Shown piece by piece: positions 51,107-63,489 of a stretch of 64,000 nt of DNA. The notes under the pieces were generated by a model. It ran no database searches and was not told the origin of the DNA. It saw nothing but the letters and a program-made list of their open reading frames with translations. A program made the translations under genes and the position numbers. The stretch comes from Mycolicibacterium gilvum (GTDB lineage: Bacteria > Actinomycetota > Actinomycetes > Mycobacteriales > Mycobacteriaceae), in the NCBI RefSeq assembly GCF_900454025.1, contig NZ_UGQM01000001.1:3100001-3164000 (forward strand), given 5' to 3'. Position 1 is the first letter of the stretch, and the number at the start of each line of letters is the position of its first letter.

Positions 51107-51409
51107 ATGGACATGGTTGCAGCTACTGAGATCTTGGCGCGTTCGACGACGTTGACCAGCGTCGGATGGATCGGCTACATCATCATCGGGGCGATTGCCG
51201 GATGGATCGCCGGCAAAATCGTCAAGGGTGGCGGCTCGGGCATCCTGCTCAACATCGTGATCGGCATCGTCGGTGCCCTCATCGGCGGCTTCCTGCTGAG
51301 CTTCTTCCTCGACACCGCGGGCGGCGGCTGGTGGTTCACGCTGTTCACCGCGATCCTCGGGTCGGTGATCCTGCTGTGGATCGTCGGGAAGGTGCAGTCG
51401 CGAAGCTGA
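51107..51409 (+). CDS. GlsB/YeaQ/YmgE-family membrane protein (Rv1861-like)
   Basis: A 100-residue membrane protein with three hydrophobic segments. GYIIIGAIAGWIAGKIVKG and NIVIGIVGALIGGFLL are the glycine-rich helices of the transglycosylase-associated/YeaQ family. ATG at 51107 follows AGGAG. The family is linked to stress responses, with no defined activity. It lies between apa and adhA, as in M. tuberculosis. Confidence 0.88.
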   Translation: MDMVAATEILARSTTLTSVGWIGYIIIGAIAGWIAGKIVKGGGSGILLNIVIGIVGALIGGFLLSFFLDTAGGGWWFTLFTAILGSVILLWIVGKVQSRS

Positions 51410-51444
51410 CCCACCGACGGCCCGGTGCGTGACATCGTTGACAG

Positions 51445-52458
51445 GTGAACTCCACGACGATGCGGGCGTGGCGGGTACACCGACCGGGTCCGATGTCGAC
51501 GTCGCCTCTGGTCGGCGTGACGGCGCCGATTCCGGAGCCGGGCCGCGGAGAACTCCTCGTCGCGGTGTTGGCGTGCGGGGTGTGCCGGACCGATCTGCAC
51601 GTCGCGGAGGGCGACCTGCCGGTGCACCGCGCCGACGTCACCCCCGGGCATGAGGTGGTGGGCGAGGTCGTCGGACTGGGCGACGGGGTCGAGACGTTCG
51701 CCGTCGGCGACCGTGTCGGCATCGCGTGGCTGCGCCACACCTGCGGCACGTGCCGCTACTGCACGCGCGGTGACGAGAACCTGTGCCCGCACTCGCGCTA
51801 CACCGGGTGGGATGCCGACGGCGGTTACGCCGAGTTCGCGACCGTCCCGGCGGCCTTCGCACTGCCGCTGCCGTCGGGCTATACCGACACCGAGCTCGCG
51901 CCCCTTCTCTGCGCCGGCATCATCGGATATCGCGCACTGCTGCGGGCGGACCTGCCGCCCGGCGGTCGCCTCGGGATCTACGGCTTCGGCGGCAGCGCGC
52001 ACCTGACGGCCCAGGTGGCGCTGGCGCAGGGTGCCGAGGTCCACGTGATGACCCGTGGCGCGTTGGCCCGCGAGCTGGCACTGGCACTCGGCGCTGCGTC
52101 TGCACAGGGGGCCGCCGATCCGTCACCGGTACCGCTGGATTCGGCGATCCTGTTCGCTCCGGTCGGCGAGCTCGTGCTGCCGGCACTGGAAGCCCTCGAC
52201 CGGGGCGGCACCCTGGCCGTCGCCGGGATCCACCTCAGCGACATCCCGGAGCTGAACTATCAGCGTCATCTGTTCCAGGAGCGGCAGCTTCGTTCCGTCA
52301 CGGCGAACACCCGCGCCGACTCGCGCGAGTTTCTCGATTTCGCCGCCCGCCATCGCATCGAGGTCACCACCGAGCAGTATCCGCTCGGTCGCGCCGACGA
52401 GGCTCTGGCCGATCTGAGTGCCGGACGGATCTCCGGGGCGGGTGTGCTGGTGGTGTGA
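51445..52458 (+). CDS. adhA: Zinc-dependent alcohol dehydrogenase (AdhA-like)
   Basis: A 337-residue medium-chain dehydrogenase. The catalytic zinc site is in [10 protein letters not shown] and TPGHEVVG; the structural zinc site has four cysteines in [15 protein letters not shown]. The nucleotide site is [10 protein letters not shown] near residue 174. It would interconvert alcohols and aldehydes with NAD(H). GTG at 51445 is used; an ATG five codons later is possible. Position corresponds to Rv1862 (adhA). Confidence 0.9.
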   Translation: MNSTTMRAWRVHRPGPMSTSPLVGVTAPIPEPGRGELLVAVLACGVCRTDLHVAEGDLPVHRADVTPGHEVVGEVVGLGDGVETFAVGDRVGIAWLRHTCGTCRYCTRGDENLCPHSRYTGWDADGGYAEFATVPAAFALPLPSGYTDTELAPLLCAGIIGYRALLRADLPPGGRLGIYGFGGSAHLTAQVALAQGAEVHVMTRGALARELALALGAASAQGAADPSPVPLDSAILFAPVGELVLPALEALDRGGTLAVAGIHLSDIPELNYQRHLFQERQLRSVTANTRADSREFLDFAARHRIEVTTEQYPLGRADEALADLSAGRISGAGVLVV

Positions 52459-52461
52459 CCG

Positions 52462-53223
52462 TCAGGACAGATGCCACACCAGGGCGGCTGCGAGCGCGCC
52501 CAGCCCGTTGAGTGACCAGTGCAGTGCGATCGGGGCGATCAGGCTGCCGCTGCGGCGGCGCAGCCAGCTGAACACGAATCCCGCCGCGGCTGTCGCGATC
52601 ACCGCGCCGACGACGCCGGCCACCGTGCCGAACACCCCGCCGCCGAGGATCTTGGTGAAGCCGGCGTTGCTGGCGGTCAGGCCCAGCGACGTCGCGATGT
52701 GCCACAGCCCGAACAGCAACGACCCGGCGGCCGCCACACCGCGCCAACCCCAGGCCTGCTCCAGCGCACCGTGCAGGACGCCGCGGAACGCGAGCTCTTC
52801 GGGGATCACGGTCTGCAACGGGATGATGATCATCGACGCCAGCAGCGCGCCCGACAGCGTCGCGTAGTTGTTGTTCAGGAACATCGGCCGCGTCCACGGC
52901 AGCAGCGCACCGACCGCGATCACGGTGCCGACCAGCGCGACGGCTCCCAGCGCGTACCCGGCGCCGGAACGCCAGTGCTCGCGGCCGAGTCCGAGCTCGG
53001 ACCACCCCAGACCGCGGGAACGGACCATGAACAGCAGCCCGACCGCGGCGGCGGGAATCACAGCGACGTTGGCCCACGGCGTCGTGAAATGCGCCAGCAG
53101 GTTGGACAGCGCGAGAACGACGACGACGATCGCGATGTCGACGTAGAGGCGAAAGTGCTGCAGCGCCGCCAACTGTGCCGCCAGGGGGTGCGGTTCCGGA
53201 GGTGCGGCTACTGCATCAGACAT
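52462..53223 (-). CDS. CPBP-family intramembrane metalloprotease (Rv1863c-like)
   Basis: A 253-residue polytopic membrane protein of the CPBP/ABI (CAAX-protease-like) family. The motifs EExxxR (PEELAFRG near residue 142), FGLWHI and LHWSLN give the metal-binding Glu and His residues. About seven membrane segments. Its end lies 3 bases from the adhA end, convergent. Substrate unknown; family members process membrane-bound peptides or act in bacteriocin immunity. It is 20 bases after the phosphoketolase gene in the same direction. Confidence 0.85.
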   Translation of the reverse strand: MSDAVAAPPEPHPLAAQLAALQHFRLYVDIAIVVVVLALSNLLAHFTTPWANVAVIPAAAVGLLFMVRSRGLGWSELGLGREHWRSGAGYALGAVALVGTVIAVGALLPWTRPMFLNNNYATLSGALLASMIIIPLQTVIPEELAFRGVLHGALEQAWGWRGVAAAGSLLFGLWHIATSLGLTASNAGFTKILGGGVFGTVAGVVGAVIATAAAGFVFSWLRRRSGSLIAPIALHWSLNGLGALAAALVWHLS

Positions 53224-53243
53224 AACTGCACCAGGGTACCGGG

Positions 53244-55715
53244 CTATTCGTTGTCGCCGCCGGTCGACGACGCGCTGTCGGCGCCCGCAGTGCCGAAGCC
53301 GGACTCGCGCGCGGCAGGCCATACCCAGTCCTTGACCTCGGGGATGTCCTCGCCGTGGGCGCGGGTGTACTCGCGCGCTGCGATGCGCTTGTCGGCCATC
53401 TGCTGGCGCAACGTCGCACAGGTGGAGCCCAGCGACGGAACCCGGTCGATGACGTCCATGACCAGGTGATAGCGGTCGAGGTCGTTGAGCATGACCATGT
53501 CGAAGGGCGTCGTGGTGGTGCCCTCCTCCTTGTAACCGCGCACATGAAGGTTGTCGTGGCCGGCCCGGCGGTAGGTCAGGCGATGGATCAACCACGGATA
53601 GCCGTGGTAGGCGAAGATGATCGGCCTGTCGGTGGTGAAGATCATGTCGAAGTCGCGATCGGGGAGCCCGTGCGGATGCTCGGTCGAGTCCTGCAGCCGC
53701 ATCAGATCGACCACGTTGACGAACCGCACCTTCAGGTCGGGCAGGTGCTGGCGCAGGATGTCGGCGGCGGCCAACGCTTCGAGGGTGGGGATGTCGCCCG
53801 CGGAGGCGAGGACGACGTCGGGGTCGGTGCCGAGTTCCTCGGACCCAGCCCATTCCCAGATTCCGAGCCCCCGCGTGCAGTGCGCGACGGCCTGCTCCAT
53901 GGTCAGGAAGTTCGGCGACGGCTGCTTTCCGGAGACGACGACGTTGACGTACTGCCGGGACCGCAGGCAGTGGTCGTAGGTGGACAGCAGCGTGTTGGCG
54001 TCCGGCGGAAGGTAGACCCGCACCACGTTGGCGCTCTTGTTCACCACGTGATCGATGAAGCCCGGATCCTGGTGGGAGAAGCCGTTGTGGTCCTGGCGCC
54101 AGACGTGGCTCGACAGCAGGTAGTTCAGGCTGGCGATGGGTCGCCGCCACGGGATGTGGTTGGTCACCTTGAGCCATTTGGCGTGCTGGTTGAGCATCGA
54201 GTCGACGATGTGGATGAACGCCTCGTAGCAGTTGAACAGGCCGTGCCTGCCCGTCAGCAGATAGCCTTCGAGCCAGCCCTGGCACTGGTGCTCGGAGAGC
54301 ATCTCCACGACCCGTCCGGCACGAGCCAGGTGTTCGTCGACCTCGGCGCCGAAGAACTCCGCGTTCCACTGCTTGTCGGTCGCGTCGTAGACGGCCTGCA
54401 ATCTGTTGGATGCGGTCTCGTCGGGACCGAAGATCCGGAAGTTGTCCGGATTGAGCCGGATCACCTCGGTCAGCCACTGGCCGAGTACTCGGGTGGCTTC
54501 GGCCACCGTGGCACCGGGGGCGGGGACGTCGACGGCGTAGTCACGGAAGTCCGGCAGTCTGAGGTCCTTGAGGAGCAGCCCGCCGTTGGCGTGCGGGTTG
54601 TCGCTCATCCGCAGGGGTCCGGGCGGCGCGAGCTCGGCGATCTCGGGCAGCAGTGCGCCGTCGGCGTCGAACAACTCGTCCGGGCGGTAGGAGGCCAGCC
54701 AGTCGGCGAGCACGGCCAGATGCTCCTTGGTGTCCCTGGCGCTGGACAACGGCACCTGGTGGGCCCGCCATGAGCCGGTGGTCTTCTTACCGTCGATGTA
54801 ATCGGGGCCTGTCCACCCCTTCGGGGTCCGGAACACGATCATCGGCCAGGCCGGGCGGAACTCCTCACCGGAGCGGGCCCGCGCCTTGATGTCGGCGATC
54901 TCGTCGAGGACGTCGTCGAGCAGCGTCGCGAACCGGCGGTGGGCATCGGTGTGGTCCACACCGGGACCGCCCTCGTCGTCGGGGACCTCGAAGAAATACG
55001 GGTGATGGCCGTAGCCGACCATCAGCGCACGCAGTTCGTCCTCGGGGATCCGCGCCAGCAGTGTGGGGTTGGCGATCTTGTAGCCGTTGAGGTGCAGGAT
55101 CGGCAGCACCGCCCCGTCCTTGGCGGCGTTGACGAACTTGTTGGAGTGCCAGCTGGTGGCCAGCGGACCGGTCTCGGCCTCACCGTCGCCGACCACCGCG
55201 GCGACCAGCAGGTCGGGGTTGTCGAACGCGGCGCCGTAGGCGTGGGACAGCGCGTAGCCGAGTTCACCGCCCTCGTGGATGGAGCCGGGCGTCTCGGGGG
55301 CGACGTGCGACGGGATGCCGCCGGGGAACGAGAACTGCCGGAACAGCCGGCGCAGACCCTCGTCGTCCTGGGTGATGTCGGAGTAGATCTCGCTGTAGGT
55401 GCCGTCGAGATACGCGTTGGCCACCAGGCCGGGTCCGCCGTGGCCGGGACCGGTCACGTAGATGGTCGACTGCTGTCGCTGCGCGATCGCGCGGTTGAGA
55501 TGGGCGTAGAGGAAGTTCAACCCCGGGGTGGTGCCCCAGTGGCCGAGCAACCGGGGTTTGACGTCCTCGCGGGTCAGCGGGGTGCGCAGCAGCGGATTGT
55601 CGAGCAGGTAGATCTGGCCGACGGACAGATAGTTGGCGGCGCGCCACCACCGGTCCAGACGGTCGACGTCCTGGTCGCTCAGCGGTCTGCGCTCGGCTGT
55701 GGTGGCGGTGCTCAT
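53244..55715 (-). CDS. xfp: Phosphoketolase
   Basis: An 823-residue thiamine-diphosphate enzyme cleaving xylulose 5-phosphate and/or fructose 6-phosphate to acetyl phosphate. Signature motifs are [19 protein letters not shown] near residue 52, GPGHGGPG near 82, GEGEAETGP-type diphosphate site ([15 protein letters not shown]) near 177 and [30 protein letters not shown]. Start at ATG 55715. No phosphotransacetylase or acetate kinase gene is adjacent. It interrupts the Rv1863c-Rv1867 order known from M. tuberculosis. Confidence 0.95.
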   Translation of the reverse strand: MSTATTAERRPLSDQDVDRLDRWWRAANYLSVGQIYLLDNPLLRTPLTREDVKPRLLGHWGTTPGLNFLYAHLNRAIAQRQQSTIYVTGPGHGGPGLVANAYLDGTYSEIYSDITQDDEGLRRLFRQFSFPGGIPSHVAPETPGSIHEGGELGYALSHAYGAAFDNPDLLVAAVVGDGEAETGPLATSWHSNKFVNAAKDGAVLPILHLNGYKIANPTLLARIPEDELRALMVGYGHHPYFFEVPDDEGGPGVDHTDAHRRFATLLDDVLDEIADIKARARSGEEFRPAWPMIVFRTPKGWTGPDYIDGKKTTGSWRAHQVPLSSARDTKEHLAVLADWLASYRPDELFDADGALLPEIAELAPPGPLRMSDNPHANGGLLLKDLRLPDFRDYAVDVPAPGATVAEATRVLGQWLTEVIRLNPDNFRIFGPDETASNRLQAVYDATDKQWNAEFFGAEVDEHLARAGRVVEMLSEHQCQGWLEGYLLTGRHGLFNCYEAFIHIVDSMLNQHAKWLKVTNHIPWRRPIASLNYLLSSHVWRQDHNGFSHQDPGFIDHVVNKSANVVRVYLPPDANTLLSTYDHCLRSRQYVNVVVSGKQPSPNFLTMEQAVAHCTRGLGIWEWAGSEELGTDPDVVLASAGDIPTLEALAAADILRQHLPDLKVRFVNVVDLMRLQDSTEHPHGLPDRDFDMIFTTDRPIIFAYHGYPWLIHRLTYRRAGHDNLHVRGYKEEGTTTTPFDMVMLNDLDRYHLVMDVIDRVPSLGSTCATLRQQMADKRIAAREYTRAHGEDIPEVKDWVWPAARESGFGTAGADSASSTGGDNE

Positions 55716-55883
55716 CCCTCTATCCAACCCTGGTTTCGGGTGCCGTAAACCTGTAGTCGATGGCGTCGGAGTTAATTTTGTCCGCGCCACTAAGGTGATC
55801 GGGTGGCTGAGGGCGCCGCTCTTTATGAACATCGCCCTGATCAACATCGTCCTCGCAGACAGATCCAGGAGACTCCGAGAAGC

Positions 55884-57359
55884 ATGCCCATCGATCCCAG
55901 GACGCCCGTTCTCATCGGGTACGGACAGGTGAACCAGCGCACCGAAGATCCGTCGATCGAGCCCGTCGATCTGATGGCTGCCGCCGCCCGCGAGGCGGCG
56001 GACCCGCGCGTGCTGGAGGCCGTCGACGCCGTACGGGTGGTCAACCTCCTGTCGTGGCGCTACCGCGACCCGGGACTTCTTCTGGCGCAACGCATCGGCG
56101 CCGCCAAGGCCGCGACGCGCTACACCGGCATCGGCGGCAACGTCCCGCAGACGCTGGTCAACCTGGCATGCCTGGACATCCAGCAGGGTCGCAACGACGT
56201 GGTGCTGATCGCCGGCGCCGAGACGTGGCGTTCCCGCACCCGCACGCGCGCCGCGGGCAACAAGATGCAGGGCACCCGTCAGGACGAGTCGGTGCCGATG
56301 GCTCCCGGCTCGGACGAGAACATGCCGATGGCCGGTCCCGGCGACCTGAAGATCGGGCTGGACCGCCCCGCGTACGTCTATCCGATGTTCGAGACCGCGG
56401 TGCGCATCGCCGCGGGGGAGACGCCCGACGAGCATCGGCGCCGGATCGGTGAGCTGTGGGCGCAGTTCTCCGCCGTCGCCGCGGGGAATCCGCATGCGTG
56501 GAGTCAGGAGGCGCGCACCGCCGAAGAGATCTACGAGCCGTCGCCGAAGAACCGGATGGTCAGCTGGCCCTACACCAAGCTGATGAACTCCAACAACATG
56601 GTCGACCAGGGCGCGGTCCTGATCCTGACGTCCGTCGAGAAGGCTCAGCACCTCCAGATCCCTTCGGAGCGTTGGATTTTCCCGTACGCCGGAGCCGATG
56701 CCCACGATACGTACGCGATCGGCGAGCGGGCCGAGTTCCATGCCTCGCCGGCCATCCGCATCGCGGGCACCCGGGCGCTGGAACTCGCCGGGGCCGGCGT
56801 CGACGACATGGATCTGATCGACGTGTACTCGTGCTTCCCGTCGGCGGTCCAGGTCGCTGCCAGGGAACTGGGCCTGCCGGTCGGCGACCCCGACCGGCCG
56901 CTGACGGTCACGGGCGGCCTGACGTTCGCCGGCGGACCGTGGAACAACTACGTCACCCACTCGATCGCGACCATGGCCGAGCGGCTGATCGCCCGGCCCG
57001 GTGCCCGCGGCCTGATCACCGCCAACGGCGGATATCTGACCAAGCACAGCTTCGGGGTGTACGGCACCGAGCCGCCCACCCACGAGTTCCGTTGGGAGGA
57101 CGTGCAATCCGAGGTCGACGCCGAGCCCACTCGCACCGCGCTGGTGGACTGGAGCGGCGTCGGGACCGTCGAGACCTGGACCACGCCGGTGGACCGTGAC
57201 GGCAACCCCGAGAAGGCGTTCCTGGCGGTACGCACGCCCGAGGACGCCCGCGTGCTCGCCGTGATCACCGATCCGGCCGGCGCCGAGACCACGGTCCGCG
57301 ACGACATCGCCGGCGCGCAGGTGCGCGTCGAGGAGGACGGCACCGCGTCGCTGGTGTAG
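55884..57359 (+). CDS. Thiolase-like acetyl-CoA acetyltransferase (Rv1867-like)
   Basis: A 491-residue thiolase-fold protein. The nucleophile region [19 protein letters not shown] carries a Cys near residue 96 but lacks the usual CASG form. The C-terminal half has [25 protein letters not shown] and [18 protein letters not shown] with a His-x-x-G motif. It is closer to SCP-x-type or uncharacterised thiolases than to biosynthetic ones. ATG at 55884 ([14 protein letters not shown]) matches the family start. TAG abuts the mdh stop (TAGCTA). Confidence 0.82.
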   Translation: MPIDPRTPVLIGYGQVNQRTEDPSIEPVDLMAAAAREAADPRVLEAVDAVRVVNLLSWRYRDPGLLLAQRIGAAKAATRYTGIGGNVPQTLVNLACLDIQQGRNDVVLIAGAETWRSRTRTRAAGNKMQGTRQDESVPMAPGSDENMPMAGPGDLKIGLDRPAYVYPMFETAVRIAAGETPDEHRRRIGELWAQFSAVAAGNPHAWSQEARTAEEIYEPSPKNRMVSWPYTKLMNSNNMVDQGAVLILTSVEKAQHLQIPSERWIFPYAGADAHDTYAIGERAEFHASPAIRIAGTRALELAGAGVDDMDLIDVYSCFPSAVQVAARELGLPVGDPDRPLTVTGGLTFAGGPWNNYVTHSIATMAERLIARPGARGLITANGGYLTKHSFGVYGTEPPTHEFRWEDVQSEVDAEPTRTALVDWSGVGTVETWTTPVDRDGNPEKAFLAVRTPEDARVLAVITDPAGAETTVRDDIAGAQVRVEEDGTASLV

Positions 57360-58355
57360 CTACAGCAGCCCGAGCGCGGCGACCGCGTCGCGCTCGGCGC
57401 GTAGCTCGGCGACGGAGGCGTCGATGCGGGCCCGCGAGAACGGGTTGACGTCGAGACCGTCGACGATCTCCCAGCGGCCGTCGACCGAGCGGCACGGGAA
57501 CGAGCACACCAGTCCCTCGTCGACGCCGTAGACGCCGGGTGACGGCAGCGCCACCGACGTCCAGTCGCCGCCCGGCGTGCCGTGCACCCAGTCGTCGATG
57601 TGGTCGATGGCGCCGTTGGCCGCCGACGCCGCCGAGCTGGCGCCGCGGGCCTCGATGATCGCGGTGCCGCGGCGGGCCACGGTCGGAATGAAATCGTCTG
57701 TGAGCCAACGGGTGTCGGCCGCATAGTCGGCACCCGCGCGGCCCCCGACCACCGAGTGGAAGATGTCGGGGTACTGCGTGGGGGAGTGGTTGCCCCAGAT
57801 GATCATCCGGCTGATCTCGGTCACCGGAACCCCTGAGTGGCGGGCCATCGCGGCGACGGCCCGGTTGTGGTCCAGCCTGGTCAGCGCGGTGAACCGGTCG
57901 CGGGGAATATCGGGCGCATGCGCCGCGGCGACCATCGCGTTGGTGTTGGCGGGGTTGCCGACGACCAGTATCCGGACGTCCCGGCCGGCGCCGGCGTTGA
58001 GCGCGCGGCCCGCCGTCGCGAAGATCTGTGCGTTGGCGCTCAGCAGATCGGCACGCTCCATTCCCTTGGTGCGCGGCTTCGCGCCGATGAGCAGCGCGAC
58101 GTCGACGCCGTCGAACGCACCCACCGGATCGTCGTAGATCTCGGTGCCGGCGAGCAGCGGGAACGCGCCGTCGTCGAGTTCCATCACCACACCCTCGGCC
58201 GCTCGGATGGCGTCGGGAAGTTCGAGCAGCCGCAGGGTGACGGGGGTGTCGTGGCCGAGCATCGCGCCTGCGGCGATCCGGAACAGCGCGGCGTAGCCGA
58301 TCTGTCCTGCCGCTCCGGTGACGGCGACGGTGACAGGTGGGGTGGCAGAGGACAT
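57360..58355 (-). CDS. mdh: Malate dehydrogenase
   Basis: A 331-residue NAD-dependent enzyme of the TCA cycle, cytosolic-type family. Cofactor motif [17 protein letters not shown] is near residue 9, [12 protein letters not shown] near 130, the substrate Arg/Asp in LTRLDHNRA near 160 and the catalytic His in [13 protein letters not shown] near 187. Start at ATG 58355; an upstream extension is Arg/His-rich and not real. It is 14 bases downstream of the lipoprotein gene. Confidence 0.96.
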   Translation of the reverse strand: MSSATPPVTVAVTGAAGQIGYAALFRIAAGAMLGHDTPVTLRLLELPDAIRAAEGVVMELDDGAFPLLAGTEIYDDPVGAFDGVDVALLIGAKPRTKGMERADLLSANAQIFATAGRALNAGAGRDVRILVVGNPANTNAMVAAAHAPDIPRDRFTALTRLDHNRAVAAMARHSGVPVTEISRMIIWGNHSPTQYPDIFHSVVGGRAGADYAADTRWLTDDFIPTVARRGTAIIEARGASSAASAANGAIDHIDDWVHGTPGGDWTSVALPSPGVYGVDEGLVCSFPCRSVDGRWEIVDGLDVNPFSRARIDASVAELRAERDAVAALGLL

Positions 58356-58369
58356 GGGGTCCAACCTAG

Positions 58370-58969
58370 TCAGGGCGCGCCGGGCGGCACGTCGGTGTAG
58401 GCGGTGGTGAAGCCGTCGGCCGAGAACGTGAAGCCTCCGCCGCCGGCCTCGGACAGACACGAGATCCCACTGGCCTGCTGGACGTTGCAGCGAAAGCCTC
58501 CGACGGCGAGTATCCGGTTGAACGGTAGCTCGGCGGCTGGGCCGGGTGTGAGCGCGAAGCCCGGCGGGGTCAACCTGACGAACCGCGGGCCCCCGCTACG
58601 CTCGATCGTTATCGCGTTGGGAGCCAACGATTCTCCACCGGGGCCGGAGACTTCGTCGGGGGCGCCGTCGATCCCGATCGACGATGTCGACTGCGCGTTC
58701 TGGCACCCGGCGCGCACCCGCGGCAGGATCGCGCACGTCCACCTGCCGCTCGGCGAGCTGAAGTAGTACCCGGTCTGGCCGCCCCTGTCGGCGGCGAAGT
58801 CGAACGCGTTGGCCAGGTGCACATTGCTGGGTCGTCCGGTGTTCGGCGTGGGAGCCGCGGAGGTCGCGGTGGTCTGCGCGGCGTCCTCGGTGGTGACCAC
58901 CGTCGGTCCTGAGCAGCCGGTGCTCAGCAACGCCGCCGCGACGAGCCCGGCCCGGATCGGAGATCGCAT
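58370..58969 (-). CDS. Small predicted lipoprotein, function unknown
   Basis: A 199-residue exported protein. The signal peptide ends in a lipobox, LLSTGC, at about residues 13-18, followed by a Thr/Ala/Pro linker. The mature part has four or five further cysteines ([26 protein letters not shown]) that could form disulfides, typical of secreted mycobacterial proteins of unknown function. An ATG five codons upstream is an alternative start. It lies between mdh and the HhH endonuclease on the same strand. Confidence 0.75.
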   Translation of the reverse strand: MRSPIRAGLVAAALLSTGCSGPTVVTTEDAAQTTATSAAPTPNTGRPSNVHLANAFDFAADRGGQTGYYFSSPSGRWTCAILPRVRAGCQNAQSTSSIGIDGAPDEVSGPGGESLAPNAITIERSGGPRFVRLTPPGFALTPGPAAELPFNRILAVGGFRCNVQQASGISCLSEAGGGGFTFSADGFTTAYTDVPPGAP

Positions 58970-58988
58970 AGCCCATTGGACCATCTGG

Positions 58989-59624
58989 TCACCGAGACAC
59001 CTTGTCGCGCAACGCGGTGTCCAGCGACACCCTGACCAATGCTGCCGCCAGCCGGGCACAGTCATCGCGCGCCAGGGCGGCGAGCTCGGCCGCGTCGTCG
59101 GGCAGACCCAGGTCGGCCGCCGCAGCCATCGCGCGTGCATCGAAGTAGGGGCGCACCCAGGTCCACACGTCCTGGACCTCGCGCAGAAAGATGTCGGCGG
59201 CGGTGTCGCCGATGCCTGTGAACCGTTTGAGCAGTCGTTTGGCCTTTGCGACGTCCTGCTCGGCGCGGTCGGCCAGGCCGCGCAGGTCGCCGCCGTAGTC
59301 GTCACGAACCGCTGCCGCGATGTCCACCAGACGGGTCGCCGAGCTCTCGTCATAGCGCGCGTACCCGGCACGACCGAACGCTCGGATCATCGTCGGACGG
59401 GTGGCGTCGAGGACGGCGCCGGGGGTGCGCAGCTTCGCGCCGAAGATCTCCCTGGCCGCGCGGGTCGCGACGGTCGCGTCGATCGGCTTGCTGGCCAGCA
59501 TGCACAGCACCAGCAGCTCGAACAGCGGCATCGGCCTGTTCGCCAGCGTGATGCCGGCCTCCTCGGCGTAGGTGGTCCCGGCCTCGCGCAGGAGGCGGTC
59601 GGCGAGGTCGGCGTCGTAGGCCAT
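58989..59624 (-). CDS. HhH-GPD superfamily endonuclease/DNA glycosylase-like
   Basis: A 211-residue helix-hairpin-helix protein of the endonuclease III superfamily. The hairpin motif FTGIGDTAADIFLREVQ is near residue 145, and LLVLCMLASKPIDATVATRAAREIF near residue 35 resembles the N-terminal helices. The lysine that would mark a bifunctional glycosylase/lyase is not obvious, and there is no iron-sulfur cysteine cluster. ATG at 59624. A palindromic element separates it from lon. Confidence 0.78.
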   Translation of the reverse strand: MAYDADLADRLLREAGTTYAEEAGITLANRPMPLFELLVLCMLASKPIDATVATRAAREIFGAKLRTPGAVLDATRPTMIRAFGRAGYARYDESSATRLVDIAAAVRDDYGGDLRGLADRAEQDVAKAKRLLKRFTGIGDTAADIFLREVQDVWTWVRPYFDARAMAAAADLGLPDDAAELAALARDDCARLAAALVRVSLDTALRDKVSR

Positions 59625-59640
59625 GGCTCTCACTTTCTCT

Positions 59641-59704
59641 GCCGAGCAGACACAAACTCGCACGACTCGCCGACGACACGCACGAGTTTGCGTCTGCTCG
59701 CGGG
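59641..59704. repeat. Dispersed palindromic element, copy B
   Basis: A 64-base palindrome with 18-base arms (59643-59660 and 59683-59700) that differ at one position. It touches the lon stop codon at 59705. Its core matches copy A at 37409-37474, which sits in the same place relative to gnd1. Likely a bidirectional terminator or mobile palindrome. Confidence 0.8.
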
Positions 59705-62047
59705 CTAAGCCGCGGCGCTCACCGCCTCGGCGGCGGGCACGAGGGCCTGCGCGACGATGTCCGCGACGTCGACCATCGGCCGGACATCGAGCGCGTCCAA
59801 CACATCGGCGGGTACCTCGTCGAGGTCGGCCTCGTTGCGCTGCGGGATGAATACCGTCGTCAGTCCGGCCCGCTGCGCGGCGAGCAACTTCTGCTTCACC
59901 CCGCCGATCGGCAGCACCCGCCCGTTCAGAGTGACCTCGCCGGTCATGCCGACGTCGGAGCGGACCTGGCGACCGGTGGCCATCGACACCAGCGCGGTCA
60001 CCATCGTCACGCCGGCCGACGGCCCGTCCTTGGGCACCGCGCCGGCGGGCACGTGCACGTGGATACGACGGTCCAGCGCCTCCGGGTCGACGCCGAGTTC
60101 TCCGGCGTGGGAACGGACGTAGGACAGCGCGATCTGCGCGGACTCCTTCATCACGTCGCCCAGCTGACCGGTCAGCTGAAGTCCCGCTTCGCCGTCGGTC
60201 GCACCGGCCTCGATGTAGAGGACGTCTCCGCCCAGGCCGGTGACGGCCAAGCCGGTCGCCACACCGGGGACGGCGGTGCGTTCGGCCGATTCCGGCATGA
60301 ACCGCGGACGGCCCAGATACCCGACCAGGTCCGGCTCATCAATCGTGATCGGCGCAGGGTCGGCGGCCAGCTTCGTGGTGGCCTTGCGCAACGCCTTGGC
60401 CAGCAACCGTTCGAACTGCCGCACACCGGGCTCGCGGGTGTAGTCCGCGGCGATCTTGCGCAGCGCCGCGTCCGTGACCGCCACCTCGTCGGCGGTCAGC
60501 GCCGCCCGCTCGGACTGCCTGGGCAGCAGGTAGTTCCGCGCGATCACGACCTTGTCGTCTTCGGTGTAGCCGTCGATGGTGACCAGCTCCATGCGGTCCA
60601 GCAGGGCCGACGGGATGTTCTCGATGACGTTGGCCGTCGCCAGGAACACCACGTCCGACAGGTCCAGGTCGAGGTCGAGGTAGTGGTCGCGGAACGTGTG
60701 GTTCTGCGCCGGATCCAGCACCTCGAGCAGCGCCGCCGACGGGTCGCCGCGGTAATCCGAGCCGACCTTGTCGATCTCGTCGAGCAGCACAACGGGATTC
60801 ATCGATCCCGCTTCACCGATCGCCCGCACGATGCGGCCGGGCAGCGCGCCGACGTAGGTACGCCGGTGTCCGCGGATCTCGGCCTCGTCGCGCACACCGC
60901 CGAGGGCGACGCGGACAAACTTGCGGCCCAGGGCGCGGGCGACGGACTCGCCGAGTGAGGTCTTACCGACACCGGGAGGACCGGCCAGCACCATCACCGC
61001 ACCGGAGCCGCGGCCGCCGACGACGGTCATGCCGCGCTGAGCGCGACGGGCCCGCACCGCCAGGTATTCGACGATGCGGTCCTTGACGTCGTCGAGACCG
61101 TGGTGGTCGGCGTCGAGAATCTCGCGGGCCGACGTCAGATCGGTCGAGTCCTCGGTCCGCACGTTCCACGGCAGGTCCAGCACGGTGTCGAGCCAGGTCC
61201 GGATCCAGCCGCCCTCGGGGCTCTGCTCGCTGGACCGTTCCAGCTTGCCGACCTCGCGCAGCGCTGCTTCGCGCACCTTGTCGGGCAGATCGGCGGCCTC
61301 GATGCGGGCGCGGTAATCGTCGGAACCCTCTTCGCCGTCCGGACCCAATTCGCCGAGTTCCTTGCGGATCGCCTCGAGTTGGCGACGCAGCAGGAATTCC
61401 TTCTGCTGCTTGTCCATTCCGGCGCGGACGTCCTCGGCGATCTTGTCGTTCACCTCGGTCTCGGCCAGATGCTCACCGGTCCAGGCGATCAACAGGCGCA
61501 GTCGAGCGGCCACATCCTCGGTCTCCAGGAGTTCCCGCTTGTGCACGTCGCTCAGATAGGACGCGTAGCCGGCGGTGTCGGCCAGCGCCGACGGGTCGGT
61601 GATCGTGTTGACGACGTCGACGATCTGCCACGCCTCTCGACGCTGCAGCATCGCCAGCAGCAGCTTCTTGTATTCGGCGGCAAGTGTTTTCGTCTCCTCG
61701 GTGATCACCGGGTCGGCGACGTCATCGATGAGCACCCAGAGCGCGGCACCGGGGCCGGTGGTGCCTGATCCGATGTGGGCGCGATTCTCGCCGCGCACGA
61801 CAGCGGCGACGCCGCCGCCGGGGACCCGGCCGACCTGCACGACGGAGGCCAGCACACCGTAGGTGGGGTAGCGGTCGTCGAGGCGCGGCGCGATCAGCAG
61901 CTTGCCGGATTCGCTGGCCTGCGCGGCGTCGACCGCGGCACGTCCGGCGTCGTCGAGTTCGATCGGTACCACCATTCCGGGCAACACGATCGGCTCGCTC
62001 ACGAACAGCACCGGCACAGCGCGCGACGAGTTGGTGGCTTCAGGCAT
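59705..62047 (-). CDS. lon: ATP-dependent protease Lon
   Basis: A 780-residue LonA protease. The N-terminal substrate domain spans about 10-300. The AAA+ module has Walker [12 protein letters not shown] near 360 and Walker [12 protein letters not shown] near 422. The protease domain has catalytic Ser in [11 protein letters not shown] and Lys in [14 protein letters not shown]. Start is ATG 62047 behind GGAGGATTG. It degrades damaged and regulatory proteins in the cytoplasm. M. tuberculosis has no lon, while fast growers such as M. smegmatis do. A HAIR-like site lies just upstream. Confidence 0.96.
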   Translation of the reverse strand: MPEATNSSRAVPVLFVSEPIVLPGMVVPIELDDAGRAAVDAAQASESGKLLIAPRLDDRYPTYGVLASVVQVGRVPGGGVAAVVRGENRAHIGSGTTGPGAALWVLIDDVADPVITEETKTLAAEYKKLLLAMLQRREAWQIVDVVNTITDPSALADTAGYASYLSDVHKRELLETEDVAARLRLLIAWTGEHLAETEVNDKIAEDVRAGMDKQQKEFLLRRQLEAIRKELGELGPDGEEGSDDYRARIEAADLPDKVREAALREVGKLERSSEQSPEGGWIRTWLDTVLDLPWNVRTEDSTDLTSAREILDADHHGLDDVKDRIVEYLAVRARRAQRGMTVVGGRGSGAVMVLAGPPGVGKTSLGESVARALGRKFVRVALGGVRDEAEIRGHRRTYVGALPGRIVRAIGEAGSMNPVVLLDEIDKVGSDYRGDPSAALLEVLDPAQNHTFRDHYLDLDLDLSDVVFLATANVIENIPSALLDRMELVTIDGYTEDDKVVIARNYLLPRQSERAALTADEVAVTDAALRKIAADYTREPGVRQFERLLAKALRKATTKLAADPAPITIDEPDLVGYLGRPRFMPESAERTAVPGVATGLAVTGLGGDVLYIEAGATDGEAGLQLTGQLGDVMKESAQIALSYVRSHAGELGVDPEALDRRIHVHVPAGAVPKDGPSAGVTMVTALVSMATGRQVRSDVGMTGEVTLNGRVLPIGGVKQKLLAAQRAGLTTVFIPQRNEADLDEVPADVLDALDVRPMVDVADIVAQALVPAAEAVSAAA

Positions 62048-62064
62048 CAATCCTCCAGTGGTTC

Positions 62065-62097
62065 GTTCAACCCAAAGTTGAACCTGATGCGCTCAAC
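62065..62097 (-). promoter_or_regulatory. HAIR-like HspR operator upstream of lon
   Basis: GTTGAAC (62077-62083) and GCTCAAC (62091-62097) are separated by exactly 7 bases, the geometry of the HspR element CTTGAGT-N7-ACTCAAG. A third half-site, GTTCAAC (62065-62071), makes a second palindrome, GTTCAACCCAAAGTTGAAC. HspR control of lon is known in Streptomyces. Regulation by heat shock is inferred. Confidence 0.6.
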
Positions 62098-62184
62098 CTT
62101 GCGGAGGCGGCGTTTGTTCCCCGGGCATTTCGCCCGCAGCGGAACGATCACCGGCGACGCGCCTGCGGTGCCTCGCACACAGCA

Positions 62185-62219
62185 GAGAGCCTGCCGCTCG
62201 GGGGAAGCGGCAGGCTCTC
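62185..62219 (-). terminator. 14-bp perfect hairpin after antigen 85 gene
   Basis: GAGAGCCTGCCGCT (62185-62198) pairs fully with 62206-62219 around a 7-base loop, starting 18 bases past the stop of the minus-strand mycolyltransferase gene. No U-tract follows. Confidence 0.85.
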
Positions 62220-62236
62220 CGGGTGTGGGATGGGTG

Positions 62237-63376
<1,140 letters not shown>

Positions 63377-63489
63377 TCAGGACTCGGGCCGGACTCACCC
63401 GCAACCGGAATGGCGTGTGACCAGTGTGAAGAAAGTGATCGGTGTGGTCGCTGCGCGCCACCGGTGGATTCGCGGGTAATCCCTACGAC

